In this document: in pieces, positions 7,552 to 14,265 of the stretch
Position numbering within the stretch: position 1 is the stretch's first letter
How the letters are laid out: each line of letters opens with the position of its first letter
IMG/VR virus record: IMGVR_UViG_3300037487_000685
Span: 1-32,515 of that record
Source of the DNA: a virus
Direction: 5' to 3' (one strand)
Length of the DNA stretch: 32,515 bases
Notes under the pieces: model-generated
Database searches by the model: none
What the model saw: the letters and a program-made list of their open reading frames with translations, nothing else
Told to the model about the DNA's origin: nothing
Made by a program: the position numbers and the translations under genes

Positions 7552-8441
7552 TGGCCGAAATCGACCCATCTCGAACAACAACCCTTCGCCGCCAATATGG
7601 AATGGACCTTATTGGTCGTTTTGTCCGAGTTGCCCGCGATTGTCAAGATCTGATTGTTGTTGATGATGCGTTTGGTTTGGGAGAAGAGCGTCTTTCGTTT
7701 AATGTAAAACGAGAGTTTGCTTTCGCCACCAAAGACCAAAAGATGGTTGAGTTCATTAAATGGCTCGACCAACGGATAGCAGAACGGGTGCTTACTGTTT
7801 CTGGTCTAGAATCCAAAGGGATCCCCACATGGCAGGCAAAGTACATTCATGCAGCTTATGCTAAAGGAGTTACCAAAGCGTTCAAGCAGGTCAAGCCACA
7901 GAATTATTTGGTGCCTGATCCTTTCTACCAAGGCCAGCAGGCACAGTTCATAGAAAGCTCCTTCAGTGCCCCTCGAAGCCTCGAGAGTGTTCGCATCTTA
8001 GCCACTAGGGCATTCGAGGAACTCAAAGACATTTCTCGTAGCACTGCTACTCAATTGAACATAATCTTTGCTGAAGGGATGGCAAGTGGTAAAAGTCCTA
8101 AAGCAATAGCTAGAGAGATTACTGATCGTATTTCTACGATCACCAAGACAAGAGCATTGCGGTTGGCCCGAACCGAGATCATCCATGCCCATGCAGAGGG
8201 GCAACTAGATGCGTTTGCCGAGCTAGGGGTTACGACCACCACGGCTCTAGCCGAGTTGCAGACAGCGGGTGATCCTTGTCCTATTTGCTTTGCGTTGTCG
8301 GGACAAGTGTTTACGCTGGCGGAGGCAAGAGGCATTATTCCAGTACATCCTAATTGCCGTTGCATTTGGGTTCCTTACACCAAAGACAAAAAGAAACCAA
8401 GATCTAAAAGAGCGAAAGCTGCTTTAGCTGGTTTACTTTAG
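7551..8441 (+). CDS. MuF / SPP1 gp7-like head morphogenesis protein
   Basis: 296-residue minor head protein, usually inside the capsid near the portal and injected or used in assembly. The C-terminal MuF domain is clear: RLARTEIIHAHAEGQ (204-218), CPIC (243-246) and HPNCRC (266-271), the conserved Cys/His positions of the family. The N-terminal 190 residues are helical and would contact the portal. No toxin domain follows MuF; the protein ends with a short basic tail. The start overlaps the glycosyltransferase stop in TAATG. Confidence 0.92.
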   Translation: MAEIDPSRTTTLRRQYGMDLIGRFVRVARDCQDLIVVDDAFGLGEERLSFNVKREFAFATKDQKMVEFIKWLDQRIAERVLTVSGLESKGIPTWQAKYIHAAYAKGVTKAFKQVKPQNYLVPDPFYQGQQAQFIESSFSAPRSLESVRILATRAFEELKDISRSTATQLNIIFAEGMASGKSPKAIAREITDRISTITKTRALRLARTEIIHAHAEGQLDAFAELGVTTTTALAELQTAGDPCPICFALSGQVFTLAEARGIIPVHPNCRCIWVPYTKDKKKPRSKRAKAALAGLL

Positions 8442-8449
8442 GAGTAACC

Positions 8450-8689
8450 ATGGACATTGATGTTTCCAAAACCACGGATGGAAAGTATATTCGCTTAGTC
8501 TCTAAAGGATTTGAATTGGAATTACCCGTTCAACTAGCTCGTTCTTTAAGAACAGCGTTAGAAGCCGTTTTGTCTGGGCGTCGTCATGGTATTGTAAAAG
8601 CCACCGATGACAAAAAGGGATTTCTAAGAGAAGCAGAAGAACGAACAGCTTCAATATCTCGTCATAATATGGCCCCACCGTCGCAGTAA
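8450..8689 (+). CDS. small protein of unknown function
   Basis: 79 residues with TAGGAG upstream of the ATG. The first half has a compact alternating strand-helix pattern (KYIRLVSKGFELELPVQLARSL); the last 25 residues are charged and likely unstructured. I do not recognise it. It ends within the hairpin that probably terminates this transcript. Confidence 0.65.
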   Translation: MDIDVSKTTDGKYIRLVSKGFELELPVQLARSLRTALEAVLSGRRHGIVKATDDKKGFLREAEERTASISRHNMAPPSQ

Positions 8690-8720
8690 CTCCTTACGAT
8701 ACTGTTACGGTGGCCGTTTT
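8671..8720 (+). terminator. probable terminator hairpin
   Basis: GGCCCCACCG (8671-8680) plus GTAAC (8686-8690) can pair with GTTACGGTGGCC (8704-8715) with small bulges, followed by GTTTT. It overlaps the stop of the gene at 8450. The bulges make it less certain than the other terminators here. Confidence 0.45.
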
Positions 8721-8952
8721 AGGATCGCTTTATCCTTTAGTGGTTTCAAACATGCTAACCACAGAGTCGGTAAGCTATGAGTGCCGGGGGCTATTGGTAA
8801 GCCGCTCCACCTTTCGAGCGTTCCAGTTGTGTGCATTGCACTCCAAGTCAATGCGGAACCCAAACCATTAGAAAGCACAACCTTTTGTTGAATTGGCTTC
8901 TATAGGAATCCGTGCCAGTTCTTTTTGCCGTTCTGTAATCAGGGAGGTTCTC
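8721..8952. other. 232-base non-coding, hairpin-rich gap
   Basis: I find no open frame with a ribosome site here. Short hairpins are visible: AGGAT/ATCCT (8721-8725 with 8732-8736) and GTGGTT/AACCAC (8740-8745 with 8757-8762). It is by far the longest gap in this part of the window and lies directly upstream of the csrA transcript. It could be a structured leader or a small RNA; I see no tRNA features. Confidence 0.4.
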
Positions 8953-9405
8953 ATGAGCATTAGCCTAAGAAAGCTACGAGAATGTGTCACTTGTTCTGTT
9001 GTTGTTGATGGCGAACGGATTAGGGCAAACATTAGAGCAAGGAAAGTTGCCGAAGAATTGATAACAATGATAGACACAATGGTTCAGGCTGATACGCTAA
9101 CAGAAGATCGTCTTTATGAATTGTTAGCCGAAGAGTTTGCAGCTAGAGTAGCACAACGACTTGTGCCCGATGGATCAAACGTCACCACAATGACGTTAGA
9201 ACATGCCGTTGCTTTTGAGGAGACCCGATTGCCATTTGGTACGTATGAAGGCGATACAGTGCGGAATGTATCGAATGATGATCCCGATGAGCTATTCCTC
9301 TTGCACGATAACCTTTGGCGTCGTACATTAGGAAGATACATCAGAAGTAATCATTTTCGCAGTAAGCTCAAAATGATTGCAACTTCGTTCCACAAGGAGG
9401 CATAG
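8953..9405 (+). CDS. DUF3820 / ExoX C-terminal-like protein
   Basis: 150 residues from ATG 8953, chosen over the TTG at 8893 because AGGGAGG lies 5 bases upstream. The C-terminal half has the pattern of the small DUF3820 domain also found at the end of exonuclease X-like proteins: LPFGTYEGDTV (93-103), then an Asp-rich turn, then an aromatic helix with WRRTLGRYIRS. The N-terminal half is helical and unrecognised. No exonuclease active-site DEDD residues are visible, so it is not a full nuclease. It ends at the base before the csrA start codon. Confidence 0.7.
   Translation: MSISLRKLRECVTCSVVVDGERIRANIRARKVAEELITMIDTMVQADTLTEDRLYELLAEEFAARVAQRLVPDGSNVTTMTLEHAVAFEETRLPFGTYEGDTVRNVSNDDPDELFLLHDNLWRRTLGRYIRSNHFRSKLKMIATSFHKEA
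9392..9398 (+). promoter_or_regulatory. CsrA-binding consensus over the csrA ribosome site
   Basis: ACAAGGA, the core of the known CsrA RNA consensus (ACARGGA), overlaps the Shine-Dalgarno AAGGAGG of the csrA gene. Bound CsrA would block its own translation, as in known CsrA autoregulation. The match is seen; the regulation is inferred. Confidence 0.5.
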
Positions 9406-9573
9406 ATGCTGGTATTGTCAAGGAAGATCAAAGAGGCGATTTGCATTTCGGATAACATTGTTGTTCGTATCCTTTCGGTGCGGGGCGATAATGTTCGGAT
9501 AGGGATTGATGCTCCTAAGGAAGTAAAAGTTCTGCGAGAAGAACTAACGGCAAAAGCTGATGAATTAGACTAA
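9406..9573 (+). CDS. csrA: carbon storage regulator CsrA
   Basis: 55-residue CsrA, a dimeric RNA-binding protein that binds GGA motifs in hairpin loops and leaders and usually blocks ribosome binding. I translated it directly: it begins MLVLSRKIKEAICI, continues with NVRIGIDAPKEVKV and ends LREELTAKADELD. RNA-contact residues L4, R6 and the Arg of LREE (R44) match the family; the usual His before that Arg is Leu. Length is close to the normal 55-65. It follows the gene at 8953 with no gap and is closed by a strong terminator. A regulator of mRNA translation inside a phage structural region could time late gene expression or reprogram host metabolism. Confidence 0.93.
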   Translation: MLVLSRKIKEAICISDNIVVRILSVRGDNVRIGIDAPKEVKVLREELTAKADELD

Positions 9574-9592
9574 TATCTTTATAACACACTTC

Positions 9593-9632
9593 AACCTACC
9601 ATTCGTTTACGCGGGTGGTAGGTTTATTTTTT
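9593..9632 (+). terminator. strong intrinsic terminator after csrA
   Basis: A 13-pair stem, AACCTACCATTCG (9593-9605) with CGGGTGGTAGGTT (9612-9624) including two G-T wobbles, has a six-base loop and is followed by TATTTTTT. It closes the csrA transcript. Confidence 0.85.
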
Positions 9633-9641
9633 GACTTAGGG

Positions 9642-9670
9642 TTGACATTCTCGAACTGCCCCATTATGGT
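9642..9670 (+). promoter_or_regulatory. strong sigma70-type promoter of the exported-protein cassette
   Basis: Perfect TTGACA (9642-9647), a 17-base spacer and TATGGT (9665-9670). It begins ten bases after the csrA terminator and 42 bases before the next ATG, so the following cassette has its own transcript start. Confidence 0.7.
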
Positions 9671-9711
9671 TGGGCGGCTTTTAGCCACCGTCCATAAAAG
9701 GAGTAGTCGTC

Positions 9712-10248
9712 ATGCCCGTTCGAGAACGAAGAATTTTTGGTTCGAGAGGCTCTGTTTTTACGGTATTGAAAGGATTGTTTTCCTTGGCGGGGTACACGGG
9801 TGATATTATGGCCCTGATTCCTTTGCTAGGAAAATGGAGGGCAGTCGAAGATCCTTGGAATTCGGTCGAAGGAATCAAGGCTCGTTTGTTCGTATTGATC
9901 GAAGCTGCCGAGTTGGTTGTAGACAATACGGAAACAACGGCTGATGATGAAGCTGTTGCTGAATTCAAGAAATTCGTCAATGACGGTACTTTTATCAAGT
10001 ACATTGCTGACTTCTTCGCCAGCAACCCCAACGCCACGGTAGAGCAGTTGTTTGCTGCAATGGACTCAGGTCCTGATGCCGTTCGCCTAGAAGCTGTAGC
10101 AAGTGAACAGCAAATCACTTGGAGCAAGATTCAACAAGCTATTAAGCTCTTGCTTGCTCTGTTGGCTTTGTTCCGCGATGAAGCTGCTTCGCCAGCCGCG
10201 TCTACTACCACTGGCGATCCAGTGCAAACCACATTTCCTTCTTTTTAG
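9712..10248 (+). CDS. protein of unknown function, first gene of the cassette
   Basis: 178 residues with AAGGAG before the ATG. There is a basic N-terminus, a moderately hydrophobic stretch at about 16-40 and another helix near 141-154 (IKLLLALLALFRD), with acidic helices between. The tail is Ser/Thr/Pro-rich. No clear signal peptide. It stands between a promoter and a terminator, which suggests independent, possibly high, expression. No family recognised. Confidence 0.7.
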   Translation: MPVRERRIFGSRGSVFTVLKGLFSLAGYTGDIMALIPLLGKWRAVEDPWNSVEGIKARLFVLIEAAELVVDNTETTADDEAVAEFKKFVNDGTFIKYIADFFASNPNATVEQLFAAMDSGPDAVRLEAVASEQQITWSKIQQAIKLLLALLALFRDEAASPAASTTTGDPVQTTFPSF

Positions 10249-10252
10249 GAAC

Positions 10253-10335
10253 AAGCGGGTGGGTGGTGTGAGTTGCTTTGAGTTGACGGCACTTAAAGTA
10301 ATTCGGTTCATGACGCTACCCGCCCGCTTTTTTTT
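10253..10335 (+). terminator. intrinsic terminator with a long loop
   Basis: AAGCGGGTGGGT (10253-10264) pairs with ACCCGCCCGCTT (10318-10329), 12 pairs with one wobble, followed by a run of eight T (10328-10335). The 53-base loop is unusually long, like that at 4849. It follows the first cassette gene. Confidence 0.7.
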
Positions 10336-10345
10336 GAGGCAGAAA

Positions 10346-10531
10346 ATGAATGATCCTCGTCATCCTATTTGGGGAATCGCAAAGGGGCTGGTTGCCGTCC
10401 TAGTCTTGTTTGTGATTCTATGGTTCAGTTCAAGTCGATTCGATAATACTGAACTAGGAGCGATTGGTTGGTTCGCCGCCATCTATGCTATTATGCAAGG
10501 TGGGCACGAGATTTTAAAGAAGGGAAAGTGA
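10346..10531 (+). CDS. small two-helix membrane protein, holin candidate
   Basis: 61 residues from ATG 10346; longer upstream frames lack a ribosome site and cross the terminator. Two hydrophobic helices are visible, about 9-28 (GIAKGLVAVLVLFVILWF) and 37-52 (LGAIGWFAAIYAIM), joined by a short polar turn, with a basic C-terminus. Size and topology fit small class II-type holins, but there is no sequence signature. It is followed by a Tat-like exported protein and a metalloprotease, so a lysis role is an attractive guess only. Confidence 0.65.
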   Translation: MNDPRHPIWGIAKGLVAVLVLFVILWFSSSRFDNTELGAIGWFAAIYAIMQGGHEILKKGK

Positions 10532-10532
10532 T

Positions 10533-10775
10533 ATGAATCGCCGTCAAATGATGTTTGCTGCTCTGGCTGGTGTCGGTGGAACAATGGGAGCTCGACTGCT
10601 GGACTTTGTGCCAGAAGAGAAGAGATACCCCGAGACCACAGTAACGACGATGGATCCTAACTACCCCTATGGGACAACCACGACACCAGATCCCTTTACT
10701 CGTTTGCGACAGATAACATACGTTTGGAATGAAAAGACGATGCAATGGGATTTTTCATCGTCTGTTTGGATTTAA
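10533..10775 (+). CDS. small exported protein with twin-arginine-like leader
   Basis: 80 residues. The start MNRRQMMFAALAGVGG has paired Arg followed by a hydrophobic stretch, close to a Tat export signal though without the full consensus. The rest is Thr/Pro-rich and Tyr/Trp-containing with no known domain. It begins one base after the preceding stop. Function unknown. Confidence 0.6.
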   Translation: MNRRQMMFAALAGVGGTMGARLLDFVPEEKRYPETTVTTMDPNYPYGTTTTPDPFTRLRQITYVWNEKTMQWDFSSSVWI

Positions 10776-10787
10776 GGAGGAAGTCCG

Positions 10788-11609
10788 ATGTTTGACTTCG
10801 GTAAATTTGGTGAGAAGTTTGGCTATACGGATGATTCCGTAGGTATTGCCGACGCCCAACGAGATTGGGACATCCCACAAACGGGAGTTCTTGACCCTGC
10901 CACTGTTACCGTTCTTACTCGCATTCCTCGCTGTGGTATGTCGGATGCCCAGCCTCTAGGTGGAACGCAAGATAAGTGGGGACTAAAAGAAGTTAGCTAC
11001 ATCATTGCCGGATACCCAACAGGATTGGGTTTAACAAAGAAACAGATAGAAGAAGCCATTGCAATTTGCTATGCAAGTTGGTCTAATGTCTGCGGGCTGC
11101 GGTTTGTCCGTGTTGGCAGCAAGACCGAGGCAAATATAGTAATGGATGTGGGTCGTGGCTCGAGAGCGGGCTTCGATGGGCCTAGCGGGGTGCTTGCGTG
11201 GTGCGAGATACCGCAAGGCTCCAATTTTCGCGGACAGATCAATTTGATGTGGGATATGGATGAGGCATGGACTACATCTAGTTCTCAAAATGGAATTCTT
11301 TTGATAAACACCACAGCACATGAAATTGGACATGGTCTGGGTTTGTATCATACAAAGGTGAGCAAGCAATTGCTGAATCCTGTTTACAATCCAAAGATTG
11401 CATCTCCTCAAGCTGCTTATGATGTAGCAGAGGTGGTTGATCGGTATGGTGCCCCCTTGGCTCCTATTCCGCCGAACCCAACCACTCCGGGTGCAAGCGA
11501 TGTTAAAGCAATTAAGATTTTGTTGAAAGATGGTCGAGTTCTTGGTGCCGATAAGTTTGTGAACTTGACTAATGCTCAACAAGAAGAAGGTGTGTTTCAG
11601 TCGTTCTAG
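10788..11609 (+). CDS. matrixin-type zinc metalloprotease with cysteine switch
   Basis: 273-residue M10A-like (matrixin) protease. Residues about 12-46 resemble the peptidoglycan-binding-like prodomain (GVLDPATVTVL), followed by PRCGMSD (47-53), the cysteine switch in which C49 would cap the zinc and keep the enzyme latent. The catalytic core has FDGPSGVLAW (129-138) and HEIGHGLGLYH (178-188), with zinc ligands H178, H182, H188 and base E179. The Met-turn residue is replaced: L196 stands where Met is expected, eight residues after H188. No classical signal peptide is seen. A C-terminal Pro-rich linker leads to a short extra domain. The ribosome site is AAGGAGG. It could serve entry, lysis or envelope processing. 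Confidence 0.88.
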   Translation: MFDFGKFGEKFGYTDDSVGIADAQRDWDIPQTGVLDPATVTVLTRIPRCGMSDAQPLGGTQDKWGLKEVSYIIAGYPTGLGLTKKQIEEAIAICYASWSNVCGLRFVRVGSKTEANIVMDVGRGSRAGFDGPSGVLAWCEIPQGSNFRGQINLMWDMDEAWTTSSSQNGILLINTTAHEIGHGLGLYHTKVSKQLLNPVYNPKIASPQAAYDVAEVVDRYGAPLAPIPPNPTTPGASDVKAIKILLKDGRVLGADKFVNLTNAQQEEGVFQSF

Positions 11610-11635
11610 CCGTTTTGGCTAACATCAAGGTTATC

Positions 11636-13189
11636 ATGAACACCGTGATGCTGGCAGTTTTGTTCGTAGCCGTTGGAGGGCCTCTTTCGGGAGACGCTCT
11701 CGATCTGTATGAACCTACTGTCAGGACAATGGTTAGCATTGTAAAAGAACAGGTGGCTCGAGAAGCAGAAGCAACGAAGACGCTTCGCCTCGAAGACCTG
11801 TCACCACCACGAAAGATCGAAAGAAAAACCAAAGAACCAAAACTGATTCCGAAAGTAATCGAGCCATCTCCAGAAGCTGTGAAAGTGAGGGATACCAATG
11901 CTAAGTTCACACAAAGCCAAATCACTGTACAGCATTGGAATGACTATGCTAAGAGGGACCCGTTCGTTCGCTACCTTACTTTGGAGCATGTGGATCCAGC
12001 TTATCGAGCCAATTGGATCAACGCCATTCGATTCGCAATCCCCTCAGCGTCGAGAGCTCGAGAACTCGATCATCAAATACCCCGACAACTCTTAGGTACT
12101 TTGTCCTTTTACATAGACTTAAAGCATTTGGGTTGGGACCCCATTGATTTGAATAAAGTTCTTGAAAAATACCCGTATGCTGATAACGATCCTAACAAGC
12201 CAATTTTAACGATCCGCGGAGACTGGTTATTGCACGAACTAGCCGACGCTCGGAATTCGGACACCTTGTATCGTTTGATGTATGGGGAAAAGAACATACC
12301 CAAGACCGACGAAGACTTTCTAAAGTTTTGGGGGGTTGATAAAACACAACAAGATGGGCAATGGTATGGGTGGATAGAAAGAGACTCACAAGTGAACAAA
12401 AGCGGTGTTCGTTTTCTTGAGCATTTCAATGGCCGTGGTTTTTCTGTTTGGAGAACAAAAGACGCCAGAAAAGTGACTAATAAAACAGATCCGCTAACGA
12501 CACTAGATGGGGAGTTTACCCATGATGGTCGAGAACTTATCGCTCAATTTCCAAAGACATCGGTTCGTGGACGTTCCCGAGGAGCAGCACAAGCCTACTT
12601 ACTCGCTAACGCAGAAGGGAAAAGAGTCGAGGAAGCTCCTGTCGATCTTGTTGAAGACCACAAACGGACTTTTGATGCCGCGATTGTAAACACGGCATCG
12701 TGTACAGTATGCCATGACAAAGGAATGCAACTGCCTTCCTCGAATGCAGTAGAAGATGTTGTGTTGCGAGGAATGACGATAAATGCCCTTGGCAAAGAGA
12801 AGCAAGTCTTTATTGAGGACTTCCATTTGTCAGATGTGCGGATGCAGTTAGATCGTGATATTGAAAACTATGCGATCTTTGTCATGGCGTGCAATGGATT
12901 AGCAACGGAGGAAAATGCAAAGAATTATAAGTTGTGTTTGGATTTGTTTAATCGTAAGGTTTCTTTAACCGATGCGGCACGTGAGCTAGGGGTTAAAGAC
13001 GAAGAGTTGCGGTTGGCGATTGGATACGCCTCTGCAAACAAGATCAATTTAGGGAATCGTTTGTTGTCGCTTGCCTACGGTGATAGTATTCATCGGGACC
13101 AGTGGGAAGACGACTTCGAGCGGGCATACCAGATCGTCCGAATATGGAAAAAAGGACGACAGGCACCAAAAGGAGGAGACTCAAAATGA
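11636..13189 (+). CDS. exported protein with c-type heme motif (CxxCH)
   Basis: 517 residues from ATG 11636; the TTG at 11615 would add seven residues and hide the leader. The first 20 residues look like a Sec signal (hydrophobic, ending in small residues). A Lys/Pro/Glu-rich linker follows to about residue 90. The only heme motif is CTVCH (C356, C359, H360), where cytochrome c maturation would attach heme in the periplasm. The preceding stretch (QAYLLANAEGKRVEEAPVDL, about 319-338) resembles secreted planctomycete c-type proteins by memory. M363 or a later Met may be the second ligand. The end overlaps the next gene in ATGA, so the two heme-motif proteins are translationally coupled. Confidence 0.75.
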   Translation: MNTVMLAVLFVAVGGPLSGDALDLYEPTVRTMVSIVKEQVAREAEATKTLRLEDLSPPRKIERKTKEPKLIPKVIEPSPEAVKVRDTNAKFTQSQITVQHWNDYAKRDPFVRYLTLEHVDPAYRANWINAIRFAIPSASRARELDHQIPRQLLGTLSFYIDLKHLGWDPIDLNKVLEKYPYADNDPNKPILTIRGDWLLHELADARNSDTLYRLMYGEKNIPKTDEDFLKFWGVDKTQQDGQWYGWIERDSQVNKSGVRFLEHFNGRGFSVWRTKDARKVTNKTDPLTTLDGEFTHDGRELIAQFPKTSVRGRSRGAAQAYLLANAEGKRVEEAPVDLVEDHKRTFDAAIVNTASCTVCHDKGMQLPSSNAVEDVVLRGMTINALGKEKQVFIEDFHLSDVRMQLDRDIENYAIFVMACNGLATEENAKNYKLCLDLFNRKVSLTDAARELGVKDEELRLAIGYASANKINLGNRLLSLAYGDSIHRDQWEDDFERAYQIVRIWKKGRQAPKGGDSK

Positions 13190-13755
13190 CCTGGTTTAGT
13201 GTTTTGTTGTCAGCTCTGGTCTTGCTGACGCCCTTTCATGTTTTGCTAGCCGCCGTCTGCGGCAATCAGAGAATTGTGCATCAGCAACAAGTAGTTCAAA
13301 ATCAACAAGTGTTTACTCAATATGTTGCTCGACCTGTAGTCTTGCAACAAGTCAATCCTTACGCTTACTACAGTGCTGGAGCTTTCCTCCAAGAGGAATC
13401 TGTTAGTAACCGACTTGCTACGCAAGTGGAAGCTATGGTTCAAGAACGATTAAAGGAAGCATTGCAAAAGCTGAACTTGCCTGCTCCAGCAGGTGCAAAT
13501 CAGCCACAAACTTCTTTGGGACTACAAACGCTCCAACAGAAGTGTGCAAAGTGTCACACTGATCGAAGTAAGCAAGTAATGGACAATGATGCACCGGCTT
13601 TATTCGACGAGCGGAATCAATGGGTGGGAACGCCTGCACAAGCCGCGTCCTCGAAAGCATTGGCTAAAAGGGGTGCAATGCCCCCGCCGCCCGGCGAACC
13701 GTTGACAGACGATGAGTACCTAGCTGTTGCCCAATGGCTCGATACTGTTAAATAA
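13186..13755 (+). CDS. small exported c-type cytochrome
   Basis: 189 residues from ATG 13186, preceded by AGGAGGAG and overlapping the upstream stop. There is a Sec signal (1 to about 22), then a Gln/Val-rich segment (HQQQVVQNQQVF) like the lipoprotein encoded next, an amphipathic helix, and a cytochrome c domain from about 110. The heme motif is CAKCH (C120, C123, H124); AMPPPPGEPLTDDEY follows with M165 as the likely distal ligand, then a closing helix ending AQWLD. This is the standard order for a class I cytochrome c. It should act outside the inner membrane as an electron carrier or redox partner of the upstream protein. Confidence 0.85.
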   Translation: MTWFSVLLSALVLLTPFHVLLAAVCGNQRIVHQQQVVQNQQVFTQYVARPVVLQQVNPYAYYSAGAFLQEESVSNRLATQVEAMVQERLKEALQKLNLPAPAGANQPQTSLGLQTLQQKCAKCHTDRSKQVMDNDAPALFDERNQWVGTPAQAASSKALAKRGAMPPPPGEPLTDDEYLAVAQWLDTVK

Positions 13756-13785
13756 TTTGGGTTCTTTTTGCAAAGGAGCAAAAAC

Positions 13786-14175
13786 ATGAGAGGATTGATG
13801 TGTGTTTTGATGGTGGCTTGTGCTGTGATCGTTGGTTGTGGTCCCGAAGTAAAAGGATGTGATACTTTTGGTCAACAGCAAATGTTTCAGCAACAGGTAT
13901 ACGCTCAACAAGTGTTTCAGCCTGTGATTGAACAAGTTTATGCGATGCCTGTTATTCAGCAACAGGTATATGCTCAGCCTTTTGTTCAGCAGCAAGTCTA
14001 TGCAGCTCCAGTTGTCCAACGACAAGTGGTGAAGCAACGAGTTGTTCAGCAAAATGTGATTGTGCGACAACCTGTTATTCAACAGCAAGTTGTGGTCCAA
14101 AAAGTTCGTGCCCCGCGAGTACAACGACAAGTGACGCGGTCCTCTACTGTTATTAGAGGCGGCGGTTTGTTTTAA
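13786..14175 (+). CDS. Gln/Val-repeat lipoprotein
   Basis: 129 residues from ATG 13786 with AAAGGAG upstream. The leader ends in a lipobox IVGC (15-18), so C18 is probably acylated and the protein anchored in a membrane. The mature part is built of short repeats of the type QQQVYAQ or QQQVVVQ from about 30 to 116, with no charged core and a basic tail. Such low-complexity Gln/Val repeats are familiar in planctomycete secreted proteins (from memory). It could form a fibrous or adhesive layer. The similar segment in the cytochrome encoded just before suggests they interact or share origin. Confidence 0.75.
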   Translation: MRGLMCVLMVACAVIVGCGPEVKGCDTFGQQQMFQQQVYAQQVFQPVIEQVYAMPVIQQQVYAQPFVQQQVYAAPVVQRQVVKQRVVQQNVIVRQPVIQQQVVVQKVRAPRVQRQVTRSSTVIRGGGLF

Positions 14176-14204
14176 TGAAGAGGTAGGCGGTTTGGTTGGA
14201 TCGG

Positions 14205-14246
14205 CCTTCTAGGGTTGGCAAGGATTGTTGACCCTAGAAGGTTTTT
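14205..14246 (+). terminator. intrinsic terminator
   Basis: CCTTCTAGGGT (14205-14215) pairs perfectly with ACCCTAGAAGG (14231-14241), 11 pairs extendable by wobbles, followed by five T. It follows the lipoprotein gene. Confidence 0.8.
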
Positions 14247-14265
14247 CATTTCAAAGGAGTGTGTC

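Noticed and set aside
8760-8900. tRNA-like stretch in the non-coding gap
   Set aside because: No T-loop sequence, no matching acceptor arms and no CCA end could be found.
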